Source: Tetrapyrgos nigripes (lineage: Eukaryota; Basidiomycota; Agaricomycetes; Agaricales; Campanellaceae). From it: a stretch of 64,000 nt of DNA. Below, piece by piece: positions 1 through 12,260 of the stretch (position 1 is its first letter; each line of letters begins with the position of its first letter). The notes beneath the pieces were generated by a model that made no database searches, was not told the origin of the DNA, and was given only the letters and a program-made list of their open reading frames with translations. Where the stretch lies: NCBI GenBank assembly GCA_013368315.1, contig JAACJM010000100.1, positions 186,001 through 250,000 on the forward strand. Direction: 5' to 3'. The translations under genes were made by a program, and so were the position numbers.

Positions 1-1443
1 CCACCGTACCATCAATGCCCATTCATTACAGTCTCTGAAGATGAGTACATAAAGAGCTAGTGAGTAATACTATCTCAGGCTTCATTTTTCCCTTTTGAGA
101 GCTCTTTTCGCTCCTTCAGCCTCTTGCAACAGTTTCTCTGTGGTTGGCCCTGGCCAGGTGATCTGCTAGTGTGTACTGTGGCCTTTCTTTTTTTCTTTTC
201 TCTTGTAACCATGATCTAACAATGAATAATCACTTTTTAATCAAGGACAGATCACCAGCAGTCCTGTCTTTTGCAGGATTGGTTTGCATTGGAACAAACG
301 TTGTTTCATCAAGGAGAGGGATACCGCCAGCTTGTATCCTCTTGTCTTAATCCTTCCATGTGACCCTTGGAGGATCGGTGTGTTGGAATGGATGCTACCT
401 TTATTTTACAGGTTGGGTTTAGGTGTGTTTTTCTCTTATGATATCATTTTCTTCAGCCCGACTAATTCTTCATTCAAAAGCAGTGGCGATTTTGGTACAT
501 CAAGTATCTCCAGTCAAACAATATTATGTCTGCTGCCTTCTACCACCCAGCACATTAGGTGGATTGCTCAACGTTGGATTTCACGCCAAGAACTGGTACG
601 TGTCCCCATCCAGAATATTGTCAACTTCGCAGTCATTGGGGAGCTATCATCACCCACCCTCCTCCTTTGCCACTACCTGTGCCGAGTCAGCTACCCCCGT
701 CATCATAGATAGCTAACTAGGTTACTCTCAGGTGACGTCTCGCCTGGGATCTTTAGATGTGTACATGTGCTAGTATTTACTATACCTTGCTTTAAGACAC
801 ACGGCTGGGACGTTCTTCATATCCCTTCATTTTTTACATTTGTATCTACTTAGTTACATATGAGAATGATATGGTGACATGGAGTCACTTAGCCATACCT
901 TCTTGCCCTTGAAGCTTTGGCTCTTTGAGGTAAGTTGAAGGGGCTTAGCTTTTTGTATTACAGTCCATGACTCCGTGTCGCCAGGACACGTTTTTATGCT
1001 TCTTTCTGATCAACCACCTTCCTTTCCTCCATCTCGAGCTCATTGCCAACTCTCTTTTCCTGCCGCTCTTCTCCCTGTACAATTACATGATATGTAATAC
1101 AGTGGTATGTCTTCTTTCTCTATCATAAGACCTTCGCAAATTCCTCAGGCCTGAGTCATAATCATGCACACAACCAGCAAATTCATTTTGCTGAACCTTG
1201 AATGTTGCGCAGCAAAGAATGTGAAAGAAACGAAGCATAGGTTCGCCATACTACATCCTTAAAAGGTTAATACTCTTCATTTTGCATTTTGAGCAGATAC
1301 ACACCAACACTGACTCCATTCTTGTTCCCTCTCCTTCCAGAGTTTGAAGATATCAAATGATGGAGATGGAAGCTCCCAGTTAAAGTAGGGTCGTTGAGAT
1401 TTGCTGGAGGATAAAGGCTTGATGGTTCAATTTCCAGACCCAA
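1..1443. other. No gene recognised; AT-rich spacer
   Basis: Only short overlapping open frames without recognisable domains are present. The sequence is AT-rich and resembles decayed repeat DNA. The left terminus of the hAT element that starts its coding part at 1444 should lie here, but I could not find a match to the TIR-like sequence seen at its right end. Confidence 0.5.
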
Positions 1444-4400
1444 ATGCCGCCGAAGAAGAAGAAAGACAATTCCAGTACTACCACTAAAGGTGTGTATGTT
1501 GTACACTCAAGCCTTATTCAAGTCATGCTTATAGTACCTATTTCTCAACAGCCAACCCTGCTCCTCCTCAGCCTCACCCTCGTCCTCGGAACATCACACA
1601 GCAAGGTGAAGCACAGCCAACACAAATGGTCACCTTTGTGCCAATTGTCACCTTTGCTCCCAACGGTAAGTGGCTTGCTTATAGCTTTGATATAATTGCT
1701 AATGCTCACCCTTCTGTAACAAATACAGATGACGATGACAGCCATGAAGACATTCCTGAATGACCCGACTCTCAACATGAACAACGACCCATGCTCCAAG
1801 ACATTCCTGAGATGCCTGAAACACTGACTCGTCGCCAACATGGAGAACAGCCATGGAATGCCCTCGAAGAAGGTAGACATTATTACTAGTTATTTTAGTC
1901 TATGTTCTAATTGTTTTTGCAGCTCTCACAATGTCAGATGGTGCATGTAAATCTTTTCAACTGTTTATTTTTTTAATCACTCAATTTTGTCTTCAGGTAA
2001 CTCTGACGATGAAAATGATCTACATCTTCCAAACCGACAATCTACGTGCACACGTAAGGGGCTGACACAGCTTGATCTGCTACTAGATCTTCCCCAACTA
2101 CACACACCATGAGGACGTCGCTGTCAACCAGACCTCTTTTACAACCAAGATCTGGCTCAGCCCAAACACCCACTTGCCGTCATCCTCATCCTACAAGTGT
2201 TCCTCCATTCAATGAGGAGGAGTTTATTCAACAAGCCCTGGATTCACTCTCGCCCTTGCCCACTCCATCAACCATTCGGCTTCATCCTTCCAATGTTGCT
2301 ACAGCAGTTACTGTAACTCCATGTGCTGGTCCTCACAGTACACCACACTGCTTAGCAAAGAAGATCAAGAAGAAACCAAAGGCAAACGATGTATGGCCAT
2401 TCTTCAAGCTGGACGAACACACTCAGAAACGTGTGTTTGTTATCTATTCCAAATACTTTGATCCTCATTTCTCGCAGTCATACAGCTTCCATTGTGGGCA
2501 ATGACCCTCCCGATTCATTCAGTGCAAACACATCAACAGGATTGCTACGGAAACACCTCTATACACATCATCTTAGCTTCTGGGTTGAGTCATGCAACTG
2601 CGCTAATATTGATATCACGGCCAAGGAGGCACGTTCCCATGTCAAGTCATATCATGCGGATGCTTCTTCTGCCAATCCTGGACAATGCATACCTTGCCAG
2701 GCATATTTGCCGGCTGCCTTTAAGGATGCAATTTGTGAATTTATCATTTTGGATGATCAGGTCTGTAGTTTCATTTTCCTTTACCATTTCGTAGCATTAT
2801 TGACAATAAAAAATCAGGCCATCAATGCCATTGAAAATCCAAAGCTTTGAGCCATCTTTTTGATGCTCAAGAAGCATCTCAAGGACTCAGACATCCCTCA
2901 TTGTCATGCAATCCAGAGGCGCATAATGGAGCTGTGGGATGAGCATTTAGATAACCTGACGCTTGAGTTTGAGGTATATATTTGCATCTCGCCTCCTGTT
3001 TCTGATTTTTGCTCACACTTATTTTATCTCACAGAACGCACTGGGCAAAATTAGCTTTATATCTGATATGGGGAGTAACAGCAATATGACGCCCTTTCTG
3101 GCTGTAACCACGCACTGGATCGAGACAAAGGCCAAAACAGACTCAAAAGACAAGTTTGAGCTGAAATTGTGTGCTGAACTCATTGGGCGACATGATGGTG
3201 ACCATTTAGGGCGTGCAATGTTGTATGTGTTTGATCATGTAAATCTGTCTCCAAAAGTAAGCTCCATTTTTTTTTGACTTCTCTCATCATCTCCTCATTG
3301 GAAATAATATAGCTCAGCTATGGAACTCTGGATGCAGCTGGCAACAACAATACAGCACTAGAGTATATAGAGTGCGACCTTCAATTCTGAGGCATTACAT
3401 GGTCAAAACAATGGTCATGTATTTGGTAAGTTTTACTTTAAGTATTGCATTCACTCTTGACTTCATTTTGACTCTACAATAGGTGCTTTCCCCACAGCGT
3501 TAACTGAGCCTATCAGGATGTCATTGATGCACTGACAGACCTCAGCTTTGCTGATGAAGATTCGCCAGACTATGACCCCGATGCCTCAATCCAAAGAGAT
3601 TTGATAGCTACTTTGCGAACAGTGATTAGGATGGTAAGCCCTCCCCGTTGTCTTGTTTAATAACTATTATTAACGTTCAGTCTCCAGATTCGCGCTAGCT
3701 CACAGTGACGAGATTTCTTTTCTGAGTGTCTCGCCTACATCAAAATGATTGATATGGAGCTGCTTAGGGACGTGAAACCCCAATGCTTCTTTGTGGTACT
3801 TTGCTAAAAGAGGTATGGTTAACTCAAGAATCATTTTCCGCACATGCTAACTACTGCCGAATAGGCGATCCAACGGATGACCAGTTTGCACAATGATTTG
3901 AAGAAATACTGGATGACCAATGAAGAATGGGATATACTCGAGAAATACGCAGAGATTTTGCAGGTGGGATATACTGTTTCCATGATAAGTCCTTCTTCAC
4001 ACTCTAATTTTCTTAATAGGTTCCACACTCCTTCCAGGAATGGCTTTCAGGAGAAAAGACGCCGACTTTGTCATTTGCACTTCCAGGTTACGATGCAATG
4101 ATTACAAAGTGGGAAAACAGGAAGGACACACTGCCCCAGTATGCTTCAGTCATTGACGCTGGGATAGCAAAGCTTCATAAGTATCGTGACTGAGCAGATG
4201 AATCTGATGCATACACGTTGGCCATGAGTAAGTCATTTTCGAGATCTAAACATGTAATTCCAGCCATTAACTCATGAATGCACATTTCTAGTCATCAATC
4301 CAAGCATAAAGCTTGACTGGTTCAAGCGCTTTGCTCCTCATTGTCTAGATGATGCAAGAGAATTATTTATTCAAGAGGTAAGTGGTTATATTGCTTAATA

Positions 4401-5040
4401 GTACTGCGCCAACGCTGACATGTACTTGGTCTTAGCTTGAATTATATATCAATGCAGTCAACCAGTCCGAGCAGATTGTCATGCTTTCGGACTTATCAAA
4501 TGGCAATTGGGCAGATGCTATTCTGGGTCTTCCGACTAAGAACAAGGAACCTATTTGTTGTATCTCTCAGGCTGTTCAGGAAGAGGTGAACAGCTATTTT
4601 TCTGAAAAGTTGTCTGATCTGAAACAGGACGAATTGGCTTACTGGGAGGTTTGGGATTTTCTACACTGTTTGGATCAAAGCTAGCACTCATTGCCAATTT
4701 TCAGGATAATCAGGCTCATTTTCCCACTATTTTCCGCCTCACTCTCGATATCCTTCCCATTCAAGCCTCTTCTGTCCCATGCGAATGTGTATTTTCTTCA
4801 AGCGATACAGATACAAAGAAGCACAACCACATTAGTCCTGAACTCAACAAAGCTTTACAGATGCTGAAGTACACATTACGATGAGGCAATTCCATCTCGT
4901 TTACTGAAGGGACCAGTCCAGAAGAAGAATTAGCCACACTGAAGGAGCTATTGGCTGAGAAAGGCAATGAGTTAGAGGATAAAAGTATTTCAGTCAAGAC
5001 ACTGTTGGAAAATTGGATGAGGGAAGACAAGGAACAGTGA
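1444..5040 (+). pseudogene. hAT-family transposase, multi-exon, inactivated
   Basis: This is a decayed hAT transposase, the enzyme that cuts and pastes hAT DNA transposons. It starts with a lysine-rich stretch (MPPKKKK, NLS-like), then a Pro/Gln-rich segment. A BED-like N-terminal region is near 2380-2560, with STGLLRKHL followed by His and Cys residues. The catalytic part shows ISFISDMGSNSNMTPF at about 3050-3100, typical of the hAT DDE core. Near 4745-4800, LDILPIQASSVPCECVFSS is the hallmark C-terminal hAT dimerisation region, with the stop at 5038-5040. Exons are separated by short GT..AG introns, for example after STTTK at about 1489. In-frame stops (near 1762, 4191 and 4882) and disrupted frames make a functional protein unlikely. 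The family call is firm; exon limits are approximate. Confidence 0.85.
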
Positions 5041-5802
5041 ACGAGGTTTAATCTTGCTTTGTATTGCATGTAATAGTAACGATGAAAATGATACATTCTT
5101 CGCTAGCATGCTCTAATACATGGAACTACCATCACACACAAAGAACCATGTTGTCATGTTGTGGGTGGATAAGCACATATGCAAGAAAAACAAAGTAGAG
5201 ATAACGGTAGGAGCATATATTGATTTTCACCTGCAAATGACAGTGTCAGTGACTCTGATACAGTACTCTTACAAGGCTCCACAGCTTATCGACATTGATA
5301 CTCAGACTCTAGCACTTGTTGCACATAAGATCCGAGCTGAGTCGACCCATCTAACCATTTCCAACAATTTTCCCAGTATTTTTACGTGTCATAACACAAT
5401 AGACCTTCCAGACAACGAACAGGGTAGATAGAGGGGACCTTGTGGAACGAGAAGAAAGCTATAGGTTCAAAATTGCGTGCAGTGCTGGGAGTGTTGCTTG
5501 GAGAGGGCGAATACAGAAGAATGAGCAAAAAAGCATAGCTCTAAAGGCGGGTTATCAACCAAGCTCTACAACATATTAACTCTTTTGATCTTTTAGTCAT
5601 GAAGAGAGTAGTGGGAGTAGCTTTTGTAAAAGGCGGAAGGACAGTGGGGCAGTCAGTGTTTGCTACAGAACAGCGACATGTCACTGGCCCAAAATGACGC
5701 GACTCTTGCAGCTAGAGCTGGAGCCAGCTGGCAAAAAATGACTCTAGAGCCGAGCCAGAACTGTTATGAATAGAGCCGCTTGGAGCTGAGCCGGAGTGAA
5801 CT

Positions 5803-5825
5803 GGAGTCGAACCATTACAACACTA
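5803..5825 (+). repeat. Probable right terminal inverted repeat of the hAT element
   Basis: The end of this stretch, CCATTACAACACTA, reversed reads TAGTGTTGTAATGG, which resembles ends of fungal hAT elements. It lies about 780 bp downstream of the hAT stop codon, after a non-coding tail. The matching left terminus was not found, so the call rests on one end only. Confidence 0.4.
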
Positions 5826-7132
5826 CATCTATCCCAGCAACATCCTCAAAGATACGTGCTGCATCTGCCTCTGTAAGGACATGTACGTCAAGCTCCAGAC
5901 CAGAAGCATTGAGAGTGTCCTCATTGAGATTGTCTATCTTGTCATCATCATTGGTTTCAGTTTCAGCATCACTAGTAGCAGAGTTGAATATCAGAAGAAT
6001 TTTGGGTTTCTATCACAAATATTATACTCACCTAATCTCTAGTCTCTTGAAGATAGAAAGAGATGGAGGAAAAGAGAGATATGCTTAGGTTGATGCAGAG
6101 AGATGCTTGTATGCACAAAGATGGTTGTTAAGTCTGAGTCCTACAGGCTCAGACACTACAGCTTATATACAAGTACTCTAAGACCCCAGACACTATCTAA
6201 GACCCCTGGTACCTAGCTGGCTGATGCACTGATTAATGTGCTGACTAATGCAAGTAATTCAGTCAGATGGGTAAATGACATACTACTGATGACAAAGTAA
6301 TTCAGTAGATGGATAAACTGTTAATAGAGTCATATGGATAAAAGGCACACTGAAAAGACAAAAATATCTGCTCGACGGATAGATCACTACTACTTACTGA
6401 TATAAGATATATCTGTAAAAAAGTGTGTTTCTGTACACCTTTCTGCCGAGCAGATATTTTTGTATTTTCGGCATGAGGATAAACTGCTCATCATGATGTG
6501 ATGCCAATCACATTGATGAGCAAGGCAGTGATTGACCAATTGCATGTGTCCCTTTTGTAACTGACTACCTAAGCAAGTATTCTAGAATGCAAGTCTGGAA
6601 TGATGGACTAGATCAAGCCATATAATGCTAATCAAAAGATAAGATATGAAGCAGTCATATGATAATCACATGGCATGGAGAATATATATAAAAAAGTAAG
6701 ATACTTCCACAATATGTGGATAGGGGTAAACACTGTAAAAACTGTGACAGTTTCTTGAGTGCTTTGAGGTGTTGGTGCTCTGTGTGTTTGGCAATGTGTA
6801 AGCCACAGTGCTTCCACTGCACCATTGTTTCTCTGCAGACACGTTTTTTGCTGGCTGATGGTTTGGGATTTGGAGGTCATGCCATCCTGTGTTAGCGCTC
6901 AGAGAAACCAATGAAGGTTTGAAAGATTGATGTTGATTTGGACTATGGAGTTATGAAGAGCTGTGTAGGGAGGGATAACCAAAAAGGAAGCAGATAGATA
7001 GAGGAACAGAAAAAAAGATTTTTGCCTGGGTATAAATTAGTCCAGCTATTTCACTAAATATGTGGAAAGTCCAAAAATCTTTTTTCTTGATCACCTCAAT
7101 GCCTTTTGGCTTTTAGAGGACTGGCTGGATAG
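5826..7132. other. Repeat-derived spacer with a coding-like remnant on the minus strand
   Basis: Immediately right of the hAT end, the minus strand of about 5826-5996 reads as an open acidic segment (includes DDDKIDNLNEDTLNASG and DVHVLTEADAARIFEDV). This looks like a remnant of real coding sequence cut by the hAT insertion. No family is recognised. A TATA-like CTTATATAC lies near 6162. The rest, to 7132, shows no gene; open frames at 6632-6911 overlap on the minus strand and have no domain. Confidence 0.3.
6358..6463. repeat. Short inverted repeat, 17-bp arms
   Basis: ACAAAAATATCTGCTCG at 6358-6374 is repeated as its exact reverse complement at 6447-6463, with a 72-bp loop. It could be a tiny foldback element or a chance hairpin. 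No target duplication is evident. Confidence 0.5.
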
Positions 7133-7625
7133 TTTTGAAGCAAGAGAAGGGTACACTGGAAGCAAATCCCTGTAAATATGCTGCCATACAGGGGTATTAC
7201 AGCAGCCTTACTACAAGTCATTCAATAAGTAATACACCTTACATTACAGGAGTATTACAGACACATATTTTTCAGAACAATCCTGTAAGACTGCTGTAAA
7301 TCAGGGTGGATTACAGTAATATTTTAGTGTGACATAGTGTCACAGTAATACATTCTGTAATACTGTTGAGAAATACAGAGGTATTTCAGAGTGACACTGG
7401 AAGAAATTCCTGTAATTACCCTGTCATACAGGGGTGTTACAGCAGCTTTATGACAAGTCCAGAAATTTCTTCCAGTGTCACTCTGAAATACCTTTGTATT
7501 TCTTGGCAGTATTACAGAATGTATTACTGTGACACTATGTCACACTGAAATGTTGCTGTAATCCCCCTGTATGGTGGTGTATTTACAGGGATTTGCTTCC
7601 AGTGTACCCTTCTCTTGCTTCAAAA
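7133..7625. mobile_element. Palindromic CACTGG element (451 bp) in an inverted flank
   Basis: The element proper is 7154-7604. It begins CACTGGAAGCAAATCCCTG and ends with the exact reverse complement. Internally it is a nest of palindromes: a GTGAC..GTCAC block, GAAATAC..GTATTTC blocks, and an inner 84-bp hairpin at 7395-7478 that also has CACTGG..CCAGTG ends. No transposase is encoded. The 21 bp on each side (7133-7153 and 7605-7625) are perfect inverted copies of one another, so there is no direct target duplication. It is a non-autonomous member of the CACTG family described at 18863-23515. Confidence 0.8.
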
Positions 7626-8624
7626 CACCCTTGTCTTTGTAGCTCTTTAGCACCATTTCCAACTATACAAAGCATCTCTACCCCACTCATCAACTCAGAA
7701 CTTGCTCCCAGCTCCATGGACCAGAAGCTCTGAGCTCTGAGAACTGTATTCCTCCCTTCATTGTAATAAAGAGAGCCATAAATGGACTGGCAGCGAGGAA
7801 CATGATGGGGCATGCAGGGTGGATATATCAGTGATAAAGTGGACATAGTTGAGTATTAAGATGTGGGATGTTGGGAAGAAAGAATCTTAGTATGGTGGGA
7901 ACTTGAGAAGATGTGAAAATGGCAGTACCAAAGATGTCCTTAGTAGCTACTATGCAATACATACATAGTACAAACCAAGTACATGTTGAATTTTACATTC
8001 AAGTAAAAGCAAGATAAAAAGTTTCAGAGCAGCAAGAAGTAAAATTCGTATAGGCAGGGAACCTGTGGCAAGAGCATGAGGTTCCCAATTCATACATAAC
8101 AGTATATGACTAGCTAAATAGGGGTTTTTGCAGTCAATCGTATTTACAATTAATATATTGAACTCATTAATGGTGGTGTCAATGCATTTCTGAGCTTCTG
8201 AGCTCATCAGTGGAAACCCAAATCCAACAATACAAACTTCAAAGACAAGAGTCAGAGTCTCAGAGACACATTTGTAGATGCAGAAATGCAGTCTTCAAAT
8301 ACCACCTGTTCCTCCTACTTAAAGCCTTTGAAACCTCCATAATCATAAGGAGGGCTGAAAACCTCTACTGACTGAACTTGGGGTTATTTCAAATGTGAGA
8401 AATGCTCTGAGTGAGAGAGGTGAGGCCACATGTGGCTAGAGCTTGACCCCACCCTCTAAAATATTTACCATGACCTGGAGGCCCCAGAATGAACATATTC
8501 AGCTGCCCTTTACTTCCCTGGGCCAACATACAATGGACAAGAAGGTTCTTAAGCACTGCAAGTAGTACTTAATGACCCCCCTGTATGAGGAGGCCCCTGG
8601 ATGATGCAGAGAATCAACAGTTAA
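7626..8624. other. No gene recognised; AT-rich spacer
   Basis: Open frames on the minus strand (7583-7846 and 7950-8207) carry no recognisable domain. The first runs into the palindromic element. Nothing else supportable is seen. Confidence 0.4.
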
Positions 8625-9150
8625 TAGGAGCTTGAGAGTGCATTCCTATATAATTCAACATTCCAAAGCGATTGATGCCGTTTGCAAAGCAATCAGAGTT
8701 CTTGCCAGTAAGATATAGTCAAAAATGTGATCGCAAAATATTACATGAAGACAAGGTTCCCATGCTCTGGGACCACCTCCAATTGATTCAGAACTTGAAA
8801 AACCCCTTGACTGCAAAAAACAGTGAAGATCAGCACAGAAGCCACCCTACAGCATGCAAAAAGATTGAAGTTGTGCAATACCTGCAAAACCTCAGCCCTT
8901 TGGATCATGAGTACACTGAACAATTGATAGGGGCATGAGGATCTATTCCTATGTAATTTCCATCCAAATTGATTGGTGTTATTTGCGAAGCGATTGGTGT
9001 ACAAGCAGATGCATACCTGCAAAGATGCCCAAGACGAGGTTCCCATGCTCTGGAACCCCCTCCAATTGATTTGGAAGGCCCAAAAACCCTACACTGCAAA
9101 AGCCGATGCACAACTTACAACATTCAAAAAGGTTGAAATTGTGCAATAAA
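8625..9150. repeat. Diverged direct duplication, two ~250-300 bp copies
   Basis: Copy 1 (about 8625-8900) and copy 2 (about 8930-9150) share an ordered set of blocks. These are GGAGCTTGAG / GGGCATGAGG, then ATTCCTAT(A/G)TAATT, then CAAAGCGATTG / CGAAGCGATTG. Next come GTTCCCATGCTCTGG with CTCCAATTGATT, then AAAAAG(A/G)TTGAA(G/A)TTGTGCAATA. The copies are diverged and interrupted by small indels. No coding potential is evident. Confidence 0.6.
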
Positions 9151-9265
9151 TTTTGTCTATAGACTATAGCTTATCGCTTTTGAGTCACTAGTGAAAGAAT
9201 ATAATTACCAAAATTTATGTGTAGCTGTTGTGTTGACAACATAAACAAGTTTTGTGATTTAGTAA

Positions 9266-9345
9266 AGCCTATTTGGTGTAGTGGTTGTAGATGTCTGCAG
9301 ATTTAGATCTCTGTGAGGCACCAGTTCAAACCCTGCTTTAGCCAT
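9266..9345 (+). repeat. tRNA-like sequence with pol III A and B boxes (SINE or tRNA relic)
   Basis: A-box-like TGGTGTAGTGGT is at 9274-9285 and B-box-like AGTTCAAACCC at 9323-9333, spaced as in a tRNA gene. The T-stem does not pair properly and no clean acceptor stem is seen, so a working tRNA is unlikely. A tRNA-derived SINE head or tRNA pseudogene is the better reading. Confidence 0.5.
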
Positions 9346-10571
9346 GGTCTATTAAAAATTTGAGGTAGTACCCTTGCACACGGAAATGTAGATCACATGA
9401 CTTTTGACCTTAATATGGTGATACTTTCCCAGTCTACAATGATCTGTGTTAGAACAGCCAAAAATTTGGGTGGGGTGGCATCAAAAAATAACAATTACTA
9501 TAAATAGTGATCATAATCACTAATCGACATTGCAGACAAACAAATTCAAGCATGGACCCAGTAATGTGATTGAACCCTTCTGGTTAGTTATGGGTGCAGA
9601 TCTCAGAGAACATAAGACCCCACTAATAGGTGTCTTTTGTGTAAGTGTAGAACACACACAAACTTAAAGACTTTTATACAAATTGTAAAGTGCAAGCATT
9701 CTGAGTAGTCAGAATACTCAACAGTTCACTTGTACTACAAGGAATTTGGGGGTTTTGGTAGGTTTTTGCACAAATGCACACAAGTTCAATTTGTAGGCCC
9801 AAATGCCTCAATAACCAGTTTCACAAGTCTGAGGACACACACAAAATCAACAAATTTGATTCAACACTATTGATCCACACACTGTGTTTATACTCAATGC
9901 AAGTGAGGTAAATTTGGTAGAAATGTAGTCCATGTTTCGCAGTCTCACAGCTAGCACTAGTGAGATGACCGATACTACAGTATGTGGCTTGAGTAAGTAC
10001 AAGAAATACCTAGTCCTTTTATACTACTTGCAGCTACTACTATACAGTTCTACATTTCTTCTTAATGTTCACTAAAAGGTACATAAGAAAAACAGAAATA
10101 TCCTACTAACCACCAGTCCTTGCTCATCAGTACTACTAGATTAAGTAGGTACCTTCTAATAGGTATGGTCAAAGTGCGCTTATGCTTATTTTTTAAAAGA
10201 AATAAATGGAAAATAGTATTTTGAATATCTGCATCTGCAGTGTTTTAGTCACTGATGTGCATTGCTGAAACAATAAAATATATGCTGTTGATTATTCACT
10301 CTACCCAACCTTATTCTAGGGTTTGACATGAGCTCTCTAGACAAATTCAGAGGCAAAGAGTATGCCATGGCCATGCCCCAGTCTGAAGACACACAAGACA
10401 GTCAAAAGCATTGTCCAGGAAGGCCTCATAGATTTAAGGACAAACGCAAGCCTATGGATCAAGCTGCTATCACCAAATCCAAGAGCATGAGCAGCTTGGA
10501 GCAGTTGTGCAAGGTCCTCATCAATCACTGTACATGTCATGAATCTCTTCATGTTTTCCTTTATTCTTTTC
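9346..10571. other. No gene recognised
   Basis: AT-rich spacer. An 83-codon open frame at 10328-10579 (+) is Lys/Ser-rich, but the antisense strand is open over almost the same stretch, there is no domain, and no conserved context supports it. Confidence 0.4.
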
Positions 10572-10755
10572 ACTTCTAGTCTTCTTTCCAGTACTTTGGC
10601 TTATTCAGATCTTGTTCCTCTTTGTTTTACTTCTTCTTTGCTTTGCTTCCATCATTCCTTTTACTTCTAGTCTTCTTTCCAGTACTTTGGCTTGTCCAGA
10701 TCTTGTTTCTCTTTGTTTTCCTTCTTCTTTGCTTCGCTTCCTTTGTTCCTGTCAC
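10572..10755. repeat. Two-copy tandem repeat, ~91-bp unit
   Basis: The pyrimidine-rich unit starting ACTTCTAGTCTTCTTTCC occurs at 10572 and again at 10663 with few changes. The tract is T/C-rich; no gene is supported. Confidence 0.75.
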
Positions 10756-11755
10756 TTCTATAGTTCTTCCAGGTGTTTTTCCATAGTTCTATCTTTTTTC
10801 TCCTTGATTCCTCCATTGTTCCTTTATTTCTCCATAGTTCTTCCTTTCCATCAATACCTATTGATCTAGGCTTCATTTCTTTGTCCCTTTGGTCATATAT
10901 ACTTCAGGGCTTTGTAGATAGGTCTCTAGTCTGTCCACTTCTGTCCCACTGATCCATACTGCTCAGCATTCTCCTCAGTACTATGTAGACTCTGGCCCAG
11001 TACTGGCTTACTCACTTATACCATCTATTTGCCTTATTGCTTTGTCTCTGGTCTTTGTGTGGTGGCCTGAGAGGCATCCAGTCCCTATCTGAGCCTGTTC
11101 TTGACAGTACAAATTTTAAACTGAAAGATATGTATATAATAAAATGTAAAATAAGTTGGTCAGTCAAAGGACAACCTCGCTGAACTTTGCTCCAAATAAC
11201 AACAAGGATCAGCAGAATATTTTATTCCACACTTTGACTGTACCTAATTAGGGTATCTAGGAGATATAGAATATTATCTAAAACTCATAGGGCTTTCTAT
11301 GTTCTCTTTGCAGCTGTAGTCATTCTGATTCACATAGCTCCACCATCCATGCTGGGCTCTATTTGTATGACTCACATTCCTTTACCACCAATCAGTCACT
11401 ATAGGTTTGTGTAGTCTTTGCTTATTCCTCCTCTTATGTTTTTCTGGCACTACTATAGGCTTGGTGTTAATAGACCTCTTATAGACAAGTCCAGCTCTCT
11501 ATAAGGTCCCACATAGATTTTGTAGTTGCACTTGTACCAATGGGAACGCTTCAGTTATCAGGCACACATCTCGCCGATCTTACTGCTGCATTCAGAAATT
11601 ATCTTTACCCTTTTGGGGCTTTCTCATTATGACTCATTCCTTTACTTGTGTACTGGTGGTAATGAACTATGGTTTTCATTCCTTCACTGCTAGTCCATCC
11701 CTTTAGTACCATATGAAAACTGAGCTTTCCAGGAACTCTTACATATATACTTTGA
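10756..11755. other. No gene recognised
   Basis: AT-rich spacer with pyrimidine-rich stretches. No open frame with a recognisable domain is seen. Confidence 0.4.
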
Positions 11756-12066
11756 ATGGCTAGTACCCATCCTGCTTTTTTGCTATATTTCAGACAGTAT
11801 TTTGGCCATATCTATATAACCATGACAGATATTGCAAATCTAGATGGATATTTGGATTCAGCAACCAAAAATACACCCTTTTACCCACTTACCCTACTTT
11901 CTATCGCCAGCTCTGGAAATTTATTTTGCATTTTCTGAGCCAGCCACAGCCTATACCCCTATTCTATTTGCAGATTCTAGGCTTTACCAACCGTCTGCAC
12001 CACCCCATCAAATTAGGAAGCATGGAAAAAACCTGCCCTATTACCCCCTAAGGCCCTGCCCACTGT
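11756..12066 (+). repeat. ~310-bp cargo segment, copy 1
   Basis: This stretch matches 20031-20339 along its length. Shared landmarks are ATGGC(T/C)AGTACCCA, TTTTGCTATATTT, TATCGCC(A/G)GCTCTGG, TATTTTGCATTTT, CATCAAAT and a final GCCCACTG. Both copies sit just before a minisatellite array, although the two arrays have unrelated units. No coding potential is evident. Confidence 0.8.
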
Positions 12067-12260
12067 CTAGCAGCTGTCGGAAACATCTGCCAGCTCTACC
12101 CCTGCCCTGCCTATTGGCCCATCAGGAAAGGCCTGCCAGACCATCCCCTAAGGCCCCACCCTAGCCATGAGAAATAACCCACAGGGCCAGCCTGTTTTTT
12201 GGCCTATGGATAATTCCATATTGATGCATGAAAGTAGCAGATACAAGTGTGGGGTCCACA

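Noticed and set aside
9266..9345. Functional tRNA gene
   Set aside because: The T stem and acceptor stem do not pair, so only a tRNA-like sequence is reported.
10328..10579. Small basic protein gene
   Set aside because: The antisense strand is open over the same span and there is no domain, intron or conserved context.
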